Source of the DNA: Actinomycetota bacterium
GTDB taxonomy: Bacteria > Actinomycetota > Acidimicrobiia > Acidimicrobiales > CADCSY01
DNA: 9,747 nucleotides
NCBI GenBank assembly: GCA_019348335.1
Contig: JAHWJR010000058.1
Coordinates: 1 to 9,747 of the forward strand
Direction: 5' to 3'
Part shown: one piece after another, positions 1-7,181 of the stretch
Layout of the letters: each line of letters begins with the position of its first letter
How positions within the stretch are numbered: position 1 is the first letter of the stretch
The notes under the pieces: model-generated
Seen by the model: the letters and a program-made list of their open reading frames with translations, nothing else
Database searches by the model: none
What the model was told of the DNA's origin: nothing
Translations under genes and position numbers: made by a program

Positions 1-71
1 CGCCCCGAGCGCCAGCGAGGGGTGGGAGGGGTCCCGCTCGGTGACAGGACCCGCCACACCCGGAGGAGGCC
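1..71. other. Region downstream of groEL, no gene seen
   Basis: The 71 nt beyond the groEL stop hold no supportable coding sequence. Two weak inverted repeats are visible: CGAGCG (6-11) with CGCTCG (35-40) across a 23-nt loop, and GTCCCG (31-36) with a near-complement at 45-50. Neither is followed by a T-run in the groEL direction, so no intrinsic terminator can be called with confidence. The window ends before the next gene. Confidence 0.3.
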
Positions 72-1748
<1,677 letters not shown>

Positions 1749-1759
1749 GTGCGGCCCCC

Positions 1760-2053
1760 CTACTTCTGGACGATGGCGAGGATGTCGCGGCTGGACAGGA
1801 TCAGGAGGTCTTCGCCGTCGATGGTGATCTCGGTGCCCCCGTACTTGCTGTAGACGACGGTGTCGCCCGTGCTGATGCCGAGGGGGATGACCTCACCGGT
1901 GACCTCGGAGCGTCGCCCCGGGCCGACGGCCAGGGCCTCGCCCTGCTGGGGCTTCTCCTTGGCGGTGTCGGGGATCACGAGCCCGCTGGCTGTGGTCTCC
2001 TCGGACTCACCGGGCCGCACCACAATGCGGTCGTCGAGGGGCTGGAGCTTCAT
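1760..2053 (-). CDS. groES: GroES co-chaperonin (Hsp10)
   Basis: Seven-subunit lid that caps the GroEL ring and triggers release of substrate into the folding chamber. The 97-residue product is the normal family length. It opens with the conserved core KLQPLDDRIVVRP (2-14). The mobile loop follows, with the GroEL-contacting hydrophobic tripeptide in GLVIPDT (24-30), then the GPG turn (44-46) and the C-terminal EDLLILSSRDILAIV strand. The ATG at 2053 has a GGAGG Shine-Dalgarno (complement at 2061-2065) 7 nt upstream. The gene is first in a two-gene operon with groEL 11 nt downstream. The leader contains a perfect CIRCE operator, so heat-inducible HrcA repression is expected. The start is unambiguous. 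Confidence 0.99.
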   Translation of the reverse strand: MKLQPLDDRIVVRPGESEETTASGLVIPDTAKEKPQQGEALAVGPGRRSEVTGEVIPLGISTGDTVVYSKYGGTEITIDGEDLLILSSRDILAIVQK

Positions 2054-2074
2054 GTGTGCGCCTCCGTAGGGACT

Positions 2075-2103
2075 GTTAGCACTCTAAGGGATCGAGTGCT
2101 AAC
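2075..2103. promoter_or_regulatory. CIRCE operator (HrcA binding site) for groESL
   Basis: Perfect inverted repeat: TTAGCACTC at 2076-2084, a 9-nt spacer (2085-2093), then GAGTGCTAA at 2094-2102. One additional G/C pair (2075/2103) extends each arm to 10 bp. This is exactly the CIRCE consensus of nine-base arms with a nine-base spacer, the binding site of the heat-shock repressor HrcA. It ends 22 nt before the groES start codon and overlaps the predicted -10 box, so HrcA binding should block transcription initiation directly. hrcA itself is not in the window. Confidence 0.98.
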
Positions 2104-2130
2104 GATAGGTCAGCGCCAGGGATGCGACAA
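2102..2130 (-). promoter_or_regulatory. Predicted sigma70-type promoter of groESL
   Basis: On the minus strand a -35-like TTGTCG (complement at 2125-2130) is separated by exactly 17 nt from a -10-like TATCGT (complement at 2102-2107). The predicted start of transcription is near 2095, inside the CIRCE element, which gives a leader of about 40 nt. The -35 box begins 4 nt after the tsaD stop codon, so groESL can be transcribed independently of the upstream operon. The spacing and the operator overlap support this, although the hexamers are not perfect consensus. Confidence 0.7.
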
Positions 2131-2133
2131 CTC

Positions 2134-3162
2134 TCACCCGTTGGCGGCCTCTCCCTGGGGCAGGCGGAGGTTGGGATCGGCGCCGGCGTCGAGCGGCGTG
2201 GGGCCGTCCGAGCGCCACCGCCACCAGCCTGCGGCCGCCACCATGGCGGCGTTGTCGGTGCACATCGACCGCGACGGCACGAAGGGATGCAACCCGTCCT
2301 GCTCGCACCCCTCGACGAAGCGGGTGCGCAGCAGCGAGTTGGCCGCCACCCCGCCGCCCAGGCACAGGTTGCGGGCTCCGGTGGTCGCCGCCGCCCGGCG
2401 GGCCTTGGTCACCAGCACGTCGACCACCGCCTCCTGGAAGCTGGCGCACACGTCGGGGGTGGACACGTCGGGATGGCGGCGCACGTAGTTGACCACGGCG
2501 GTCTTCAGTCCCGAGAAGCTGAAGTCGAAGCCCTGGTCGACCAGGGCCCGGGGGAAGTCGATGGCGTGCGGATCGCCGGCGCCGGCCTCGCGGTCGACGG
2601 CCGGGCCGCCGGGGTAGCCGAGCCCGAGGAAGCGGGCGACCTTGTCGAAGGCCTCACCGGCGGCGTCGTCGATGGTGGAGCCCAGGACCTGGTAGGCGCC
2701 GTGGTCCTCCATGGCCACCAGCATGGTGTGGCCCCCGGAGACCAGCAGGGCCACCAGCGGCGGCTCCAGCGTCGGCTCCTCGAGGAAGGCGGCGTAGAGA
2801 TGGGCCTCCATGTGGTTCACCCCCACGAAGGGCACGCCCCAGACCAGCGCCAACGCCTTGGCCGCGGCCACACCCACCAGCAGGGACCCGATCAGGCCGG
2901 GGCCCACGGTGGCGGCCACGGCGTCGATGTCGCCACCGTCGAGCCCCGACTCCACCAGCGCCTCGGCGACCACCGGCGGGAGCAGCTCGACGTGGGCCCG
3001 GCTGGCGATCTCGGGCACCACCCCGCCGAATCGGGCGTGCAGGTCGACCTGGCTGGAGACCACCGACGAGAGCACGTCGGTGCCGTCGACGACCACCGCC
3101 GCCGCCGTCTCGTCACAGCTCGTCTCGATGGCCAGCACCGCCGTGGAGGATGTCGTCGTCAC
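2134..3162 (-). CDS. tsaD: tRNA N6-threonylcarbamoyladenosine transferase TsaD (Gcp/YgjD/Kae1)
   Basis: Catalytic subunit of cytosolic t6A biosynthesis: transfers the threonylcarbamoyl group from threonylcarbamoyl-AMP to A37 of ANN-decoding tRNAs, acting with TsaB and TsaE. The product is 342 residues (family about 330-350). The ASKHA-fold ATPase signature includes IETSCDET (12-19). Metal ligands are His117 and His121 of HMEAH and Asp303 in CTDNAAM. Nucleotide-binding SGGHT (142-146) and GGGVAANS (269-276) are intact. The start codon is GTG, overlapping the rimI TGA by 4 nt (GTGA), with a GGGGA ribosome-binding site just upstream, so translational coupling to rimI is likely. The older description as an O-sialoglycoprotein endopeptidase is obsolete. 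Identification is certain. Confidence 0.98.
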   Translation of the reverse strand: MTTTSSTAVLAIETSCDETAAAVVVDGTDVLSSVVSSQVDLHARFGGVVPEIASRAHVELLPPVVAEALVESGLDGGDIDAVAATVGPGLIGSLLVGVAAAKALALVWGVPFVGVNHMEAHLYAAFLEEPTLEPPLVALLVSGGHTMLVAMEDHGAYQVLGSTIDDAAGEAFDKVARFLGLGYPGGPAVDREAGAGDPHAIDFPRALVDQGFDFSFSGLKTAVVNYVRRHPDVSTPDVCASFQEAVVDVLVTKARRAAATTGARNLCLGGGVAANSLLRTRFVEGCEQDGLHPFVPSRSMCTDNAAMVAAAGWWRWRSDGPTPLDAGADPNLRLPQGEAANG

Positions 3163-3716
3163 GGTCGGTCCCCGAGGGCGGGACTGGTCGCCAGCCCGGC
3201 GGCGATGGTCTCCAGGCGCCGGACGTAGCCGGGAGCATCGATGTCATGGGCCCACATCACCAAGGCATCCTCTTTGGTCTCGACGTAGTAGTTGCGACGG
3301 ACGCCGGCGGGGACGAACCCGAACCGACGGTAGAGCGCCTGAGCGCCGGCGTTGCCCATTCGCACCTCCAGGGTGAGCGCGCTGCACCGGTGCTCGCCGG
3401 CCCAACCGGCCAGCGCCAGCAGCAGCCGCGTCCCGATCTTGCGGCGTTGCCAGTCCGGGGCGACGGCGATGGTGGTCACATGGCCCTCGCCGGCCGCCTC
3501 CATCAACCCGGCGTAGCCGATCACCGCACCACCGGACCGGGCCACCACGTAGTGGCGATCGGGCCGGCTGCCGATCTCGGCCAGGAACAACCCCGTGCTC
3601 CACGGCCGGGGGCAGACCAGCGTCTCGATGCGCATCACCCCACGGAGATGGCGCCGGCGCATGGGGACGATGTCGACGGCCGGCTGGGGATCGGGTCGGA
3701 CGTGGGGGGCGATCAT
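3159..3716 (-). CDS. rimI: Ribosomal protein S18-alanine N-acetyltransferase RimI (GNAT)
   Basis: GNAT enzyme that uses acetyl-CoA to acetylate the N-terminal alanine of ribosomal protein S18; some actinobacterial homologues accept broader N-termini. The predicted product is 185 residues. Family marks are PRPWS near 36-40, the beta4 strand with the acetyl-CoA loop QRRKIGTRLL (90-99), LEVRMGN (116-122) with the expected catalytic-type Glu117, and ALYRRFGFVPAGVRRNYY (127-144), including the C-terminal Tyr pair. The usual first glycine of the Q/RxxGxG loop is Lys93 here. The open frame runs far upstream through tsaB, but homology starts near residue 14. I chose ATG at 3716 because GGAG lies 8 nt before it. 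A GTG at 3722, overlapping the tsaB TGA as GTGA, is the alternative start. Confidence 0.93.
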   Translation of the reverse strand: MIAPHVRPDPQPAVDIVPMRRRHLRGVMRIETLVCPRPWSTGLFLAEIGSRPDRHYVVARSGGAVIGYAGLMEAAGEGHVTTIAVAPDWQRRKIGTRLLLALAGWAGEHRCSALTLEVRMGNAGAQALYRRFGFVPAGVRRNYYVETKEDALVMWAHDIDAPGYVRRLETIAAGLATSPALGDRP

Positions 3717-3718
3717 GC

Positions 3719-4441
3719 TCACGGCTCCGGGTCGGCACCGGGCCGCACCCGGATGCGGTCGTGCCAGTTGATCTCGGCGTCGGCCTTGCGCAGGTACACC
3801 GGCGCCAGCTCCCACGAGTTGACGAAGTCCTCCCGCAGGGCCCGGGCGTGGGCCAGCTGGACCAGCGAGCCGGCCGACGGGTAGGCCAGCCCCGCCTCGG
3901 CCACCTCGACCTGGATCAGCTCGGCGAGTCGGTCGGCGTAGCGCAGGGCACCGTCGCCCACCGCCAGGCAGTCCTCGCCCGAGGCCAGGATCTCCGAGCA
4001 CAGCTCCTCGGGGCTGGCCACCCGGTGCTCGGACACCCGCTGCACGCCACCGGGCACGTGACGGTAGAACCCGTAGAAGACCTCGCCCCGGCGGGCGTCG
4101 ACGACCGAGACGATGCGGCGGTGGGTCCAGCGCACGGGGAACGCCAGCAGGTCGAGGCTGGAGATGCCGATGACGGGGACCCGCAGGGCCATGGCCAGCG
4201 CCTTGGCGGTGACCACCCCCACCCGCAGCCCGGTGAACAGGCCCGGGCCGACGTCGGCGGCCACGGCGCCGACGTCGTCGAGGTCGACGCGGGCCTGGCG
4301 GCAGATGAACTCGATGGCCGGGGCGAGCGTCTCGGCGTGGCGTCGGCCCTTGGCGGCGTGGAAGGAGGCGAGCACGCCCTCGTGGGCCCCCAAAGCGCAC
4401 CCCACCTGCGGCGTGGCCGTCTCGATGCCGAGGATCAGCAC
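3719..4441 (-). CDS. tsaB: tRNA threonylcarbamoyladenosine biosynthesis protein TsaB (YeaZ)
   Basis: Non-catalytic ASKHA-fold partner that dimerises with TsaD and recruits TsaE in bacterial t6A synthesis. The 240-residue product matches the family. The N-terminal half is diagnostic: LGIETATPQ (4-12), the KGRRHAETL segment (31-39), GPGLFTGLRVG (65-75), then DARRGEVFYGFY (115-126). It lacks the HxxxH metal site of TsaD, as expected for this pseudo-enzyme paralogue. The start is GTG, three nucleotides after the tsaE stop, with only weak G-rich Shine-Dalgarno-like sequence (GGCGGTGG) ahead, so it probably depends on translational coupling with tsaE. The following rimI start is 2 nt downstream of the TGA, or overlaps it if the GTG is used. 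Confidence 0.96.
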   Translation of the reverse strand: MLILGIETATPQVGCALGAHEGVLASFHAAKGRRHAETLAPAIEFICRQARVDLDDVGAVAADVGPGLFTGLRVGVVTAKALAMALRVPVIGISSLDLLAFPVRWTHRRIVSVVDARRGEVFYGFYRHVPGGVQRVSEHRVASPEELCSEILASGEDCLAVGDGALRYADRLAELIQVEVAEAGLAYPSAGSLVQLAHARALREDFVNSWELAPVYLRKADAEINWHDRIRVRPGADPEP

Positions 4442-4444
4442 GGC

Positions 4445-4930
4445 TCAGGCCACCGCCCACTCGGACAGCGCCTTGGCCAGGATCTCCGCCCTCGCCGACC
4501 AGCGCCGGCCCACGACCCGCAGGGCCACTGTGCGCCGATCGTCGTCGGCGCCGTAGGCCAGGCTCACCTCGAGGAAGTCGGGGGGCAGCGTCGGTGCCAC
4601 CGCGTCGCCCCACTCGACCAGGGTGACGGCGTCCTCGTCCACCATCTCGGCCAGGCCCAGGTCGAGCGCCTCCTGGAGGTTCTCCAGCCGGTAGACGTCG
4701 ACGTGGTGGAGCCGGAGGCGGCCGGTGTAGGTGCGCACCAGGGTGAAGGTGGGGCTGGTGACCGGCTCGGTGACCCCGAGGCCGGCGGCGAACCCCTGGG
4801 CGAAGGCGGTCTTGCCGGCGCCCAGCTCGCCCACCAGCAACACGACGTCGCCGGAGCGGGCCACCTCGGCCACGGATGCGGCCAGGGCCCGGGTCTGGTC
4901 GACCCCGATGGTCTCGGCGGCCAGCGTCAT
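4445..4930 (-). CDS. tsaE: tRNA threonylcarbamoyladenosine biosynthesis ATPase TsaE (YjeE)
   Basis: Small P-loop ATPase that binds the TsaB-TsaD complex and is needed for multiple turnover in t6A modification. The product is 161 residues, the usual size. Walker A is GELGAGKT (34-41), followed by the family-specific SPTFTLV (59-65), the Walker B-like HHVDVYRL (75-82, Asp78) and EWGD (106-109). The open frame extends upstream, but homology and signals set the start at the ATG at 4930. GGAG lies 8 nt before it and the ATG overlaps the glycosylase TGA by 4 nt (ATGA). It forms a functional block with tsaB and tsaD; the fourth enzyme, TsaC, is not present in the window. Confidence 0.97.
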   Translation of the reverse strand: MTLAAETIGVDQTRALAASVAEVARSGDVVLLVGELGAGKTAFAQGFAAGLGVTEPVTSPTFTLVRTYTGRLRLHHVDVYRLENLQEALDLGLAEMVDEDAVTLVEWGDAVAPTLPPDFLEVSLAYGADDDRRTVALRVVGRRWSARAEILAKALSEWAVA

Positions 4931-5520
4931 CCGGTCGGCTCCGGTTGGGCGCCGGACAGGGCGAGGGCGGCCCGCACCAGGTCGGCCCGCATGCCGGCCA
5001 TGGCCTCGGGATTGCCCCGCAGGACGGCGGCGGGATGGTAGGTGGGCACCAGGACGCTGCCCCGCCAGGGGTAGGTCCGGCCCCGCAACCGGGTGATGCC
5101 CTCGGTGCTGCCCAGCAACGCCCGGGTGGCCACGTTGCCGAGCGTGACCACCACCCGCGGGTCGACGTGGTCGAGCTGCAACTCGAGCCACGGCCGGCAG
5201 GCGGCCATCTCGTCGGGGCGGGGGTTGCGGTTGTCGGGAGGGCGGCACTTCACGACGTTGGCGATGTAGCAGTCTGCCCGGGTCCGGCCCATCTCCTCGC
5301 CGATCAGGCGGTCGAGGAGCTTGCCGGAGCGGCCGACGAAGGGCAGGCCGGCGGCGTCCTCGTCGGCGCCCGGCCCTTCGCCGACGAAGAGCAGGTCGGC
5401 GGCAGGATCGCCCATCCCGAACACGACCTGCGTGCGGCTGCCGGACAAGGTGCAGCGGGTGCAGGTGCTGGCGTCGATGGCAATGGCGTCGAGGTCCGCC
5501 ACGGGCACGATGCTACCCAT
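4927..5520 (-). CDS. Family 4 (Fe-S) uracil-DNA glycosylase
   Basis: Base-excision repair enzyme that removes uracil from DNA, arising by cytosine deamination or misincorporation. The 197-residue product shows the [4Fe-4S] ligand pattern of family 4: Cys20-x2-Cys23 near the N terminus, then Cys92 in KCRPPDNRNP and Cys108, 16 residues later. Active-site motif 1 is GEGPGADED (47-55, Glu48), and motif 2 is the HPAA box (162-165, His162). GLPFVGRSGKLLD (58-70) is typical. The Glu in motif 1 favours family 4 over family 5. Such proteins are sometimes labelled SPO1 DNA polymerase-related. ATG at 5520 overlaps the alr stop by 8 nt; a GTG at 5508 would remove four residues and leave no overlap. Its 3' end overlaps tsaE by 4 nt. 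Confidence 0.94.
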   Translation of the reverse strand: MGSIVPVADLDAIAIDASTCTRCTLSGSRTQVVFGMGDPAADLLFVGEGPGADEDAAGLPFVGRSGKLLDRLIGEEMGRTRADCYIANVVKCRPPDNRNPRPDEMAACRPWLELQLDHVDPRVVVTLGNVATRALLGSTEGITRLRGRTYPWRGSVLVPTYHPAAVLRGNPEAMAGMRADLVRAALALSGAQPEPTG

Positions 5521-6748
5521 GCCGTGCGCCCGTCCCCGCCGACCGCCGGTACCGGCGCGGCACGCGCCAGGAGATGGCACACACCACCTCGTAGGCGATG
5601 GTGTCGAGGCGGGCGGCCCACTCCTCGGCGCCGATGCGCTCGCCGCCCTGCTCGCCGAGGAGCACCACCTCGTCGCCCCGGCGGACCGCCTCGGCGCCGG
5701 CGTCGCCCGCCGGTCCGCAGTCGACCATGAGGTGGTCCATGGTGACGGTCCCCGCCAGGGGGCGCCGCCGGCCGCCCACCAGGGCCTCACCGCCCACCGC
5801 CGAGAGCCGCCGGGGAACCCCGTCGGCGTAGCCGAGGGGCACGGTGGCCACGACCGAATCGGTCGTGCTCCGGTAGCGCAGCCCGTAGGAAACGCCCTCG
5901 CCGGCGGGCACCACCTTGACCAGGGAGACACGGGCCCGCAGCGAGAGCGCGGGACGCAGCTCGATGCGGCCGTGCAGGGCGGGGCTGGGGTCCAGCCCGT
6001 AGACGGTGATGCCGCAGCGGACCAGGTCGTGGCGCAGGCGGGGGTGATCGAGGGTGGCGGCGGAGTTGGCGGCGTGGATCAGCGCCGGCTGGACGCCGGC
6101 CGAGCGCAGCTCGGCGAGCACGGCCTCGAAGCGCTCGGCCTGGCGGAGGGTGAACGGGTTCTCCGGCTCGTCGGCCACGGCGCAGTGGGTCCACACCCCC
6201 TCGAGCACCAGCTCCGGGCGCCCGAGGACGGCGGCGGCCAGGGCCGGCGCCGCCGCCGGCTCGGCCCCGACCCGGTGCATCCCGGTGTCGATCTTGAGGT
6301 GGACACCGACCGGGGGGGCGCCGGCCCGGGCCGCGGCCTCGGCCACGCCGTCGATCCCCTGGCGGGTGTAGACGGTGGGGTGCAGCCCCAGGGCCACCAC
6401 CTCGTCGAGCTCGGCCGGGGCGGGCTCGGACAGCAGGAGGACAGGGGCGTCGATGCCGGCGGCCCGCAGCGGCACGGCCTCGGCGCTCATGGCCACGCCC
6501 AGCCAGGAGGCGCCGGCGGCCAGGGCCGCCTCGGCCACCGGGACCGCACCATGGCCGTAGCCGTCGGCCTTGACCACGGCGCACACGGCGGCCGGGGCGG
6601 CGGTCGCCACCAGGGCCCGCACGTTGGCGGCGACGGCGTCGAGATCGATCTCCGCCCAGGCCGGGCGGCGGTTCAGCACTCGCCGGCTGAGGACCGGCCC
6701 CTCAGGAGCCTCACGGGCCGGCGCCCATGACGGCACGGAGGATGTCAC
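5513..6748 (-). CDS. alr: Alanine racemase
   Basis: PLP-dependent enzyme that interconverts L- and D-alanine, supplying D-Ala for peptidoglycan. Predicted length is 411 residues from the first GTG. WAEIDLDAVAANV (31-43) begins the barrel. The PLP lysine is Lys60 in VVKADGYGHG. KIDTGMHRVG (152-161) is conserved, and the second catalytic base is Tyr288 in GEGVSYGLRYRS. The region near 335-339 reads TMDHL, where many Alr proteins have CMDQ; the Asp is kept. The C terminus ends in the usual YEVVCAISWRVPRRY. The start is uncertain: GTG at 6748 overlaps the CBS gene by 38 nt and adds about 23 unusual residues, GTG at 6736 is possible, and GTG at 6679 begins nine residues before the conserved WAEID. 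None has a strong Shine-Dalgarno. Confidence 0.96.
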   Translation of the reverse strand: MTSSVPSWAPAREAPEGPVLSRRVLNRRPAWAEIDLDAVAANVRALVATAAPAAVCAVVKADGYGHGAVPVAEAALAAGASWLGVAMSAEAVPLRAAGIDAPVLLLSEPAPAELDEVVALGLHPTVYTRQGIDGVAEAAARAGAPPVGVHLKIDTGMHRVGAEPAAAPALAAAVLGRPELVLEGVWTHCAVADEPENPFTLRQAERFEAVLAELRSAGVQPALIHAANSAATLDHPRLRHDLVRCGITVYGLDPSPALHGRIELRPALSLRARVSLVKVVPAGEGVSYGLRYRSTTDSVVATVPLGYADGVPRRLSAVGGEALVGGRRRPLAGTVTMDHLMVDCGPAGDAGAEAVRRGDEVVLLGEQGGERIGAEEWAARLDTIAYEVVCAISWRVPRRYRRSAGTGARHG

Positions 6749-7181
6749 CCCGGGCGACGATGCCCACCACCTTGCCGTCGCTCACCACGGGGAGCCGGCT
6801 GACCTCGGAGTCGTGCATGAGGGTGGCGGCGCGCTCGAGGGTGTCGTCCTCGGCGCACGACACCGGCTCGTCGTGCATCACGTCGCCCACCGTGGCGCCC
6901 ACCGCCCGGCGCAGGTCTTCCTCGAAGCGACGGTGCGAGGACGGGAGCTCGAGGTAGGCGCCGAACAGCGAGATCACCGTGGGGTAGTGGAGCTTGGTCT
7001 CCTGCACCAAGAGGTCGCCGCTGCTGAGCATCCCCACCAGCCGGCCCTCGTCGTCGACCACCGGCCCGCCGTCGATCCCCCGCTCGATGAGGCGGCGAGT
7101 GGCGTCCTGCACCTTCTCGTCGGGTGAGAACGTCAACACGTCGGTGGTCATGACCTGGCGAACGAGCATGGACCGGGGCAT
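6711..7181 (-). CDS. CBS-pair domain protein, function unassigned
   Basis: Small soluble protein of 156 residues made almost entirely of two CBS motifs (about 7-60 and 96-152), which usually fold together as a Bateman module that senses adenosine nucleotides. Each repeat ends with a typical ligand-loop sequence, SSGDLL (53-58) and ARGDIL (143-148). The halves begin VRQVMTTDV and VGDVMHDEP. The 35-residue link (about 61-95) includes LHYPTVISLFGAYLELPSS. No effector domain, signal peptide or membrane segment is present, so it could act as a stand-alone sensor or partner subunit; the target is unknown. ATG at 7181 directly follows the nnr TGA (0-nt gap), with GGGAGG 4 nt upstream inside nnr. A second ATG at codon 5 is less well placed. 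Confidence 0.92.
   Translation of the reverse strand: MPRSMLVRQVMTTDVLTFSPDEKVQDATRRLIERGIDGGPVVDDEGRLVGMLSSGDLLVQETKLHYPTVISLFGAYLELPSSHRRFEEDLRRAVGATVGDVMHDEPVSCAEDDTLERAATLMHDSEVSRLPVVSDGKVVGIVARGDILRAVMGAGP

Noticed and set aside
1..71. Intrinsic terminator after groEL
   Set aside because: Possible stems are short or have large loops, and none is followed by a T-run on the groEL strand.
2054..2133. HspR-binding HAIR site in the groES leader
   Set aside because: No CTTGAGT-N7-ACTCAAG-like inverted repeat is present; only CIRCE is found.
2122..3228. Long plus-strand frame opposite tsaD
   Set aside because: Antisense shadow of a certain gene; compositionally biased translation with no family resemblance.
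3717..4613. N-terminal extension of the rimI frame through tsaB, suggesting a fusion protein
   Set aside because: The extension is the alternate-frame reading of tsaB, Arg/Gly/Pro-rich without domains, while RimI homology begins only near the ATG at 3716.
4931..5931. Upstream extensions of the tsaE frame (to 5248) and the glycosylase frame (to 5931)
   Set aside because: The added residues are shadow translations of the preceding genes; ribosome-binding sites and homology place the starts at 4930 and about 5520.
3761..6730. Long plus-strand frames opposite tsaB/tsaE (3761-5041) and alr (5321-6730)
   Set aside because: Both mirror well-identified minus-strand genes and read as Gly/His/Gln-rich low-complexity sequence.
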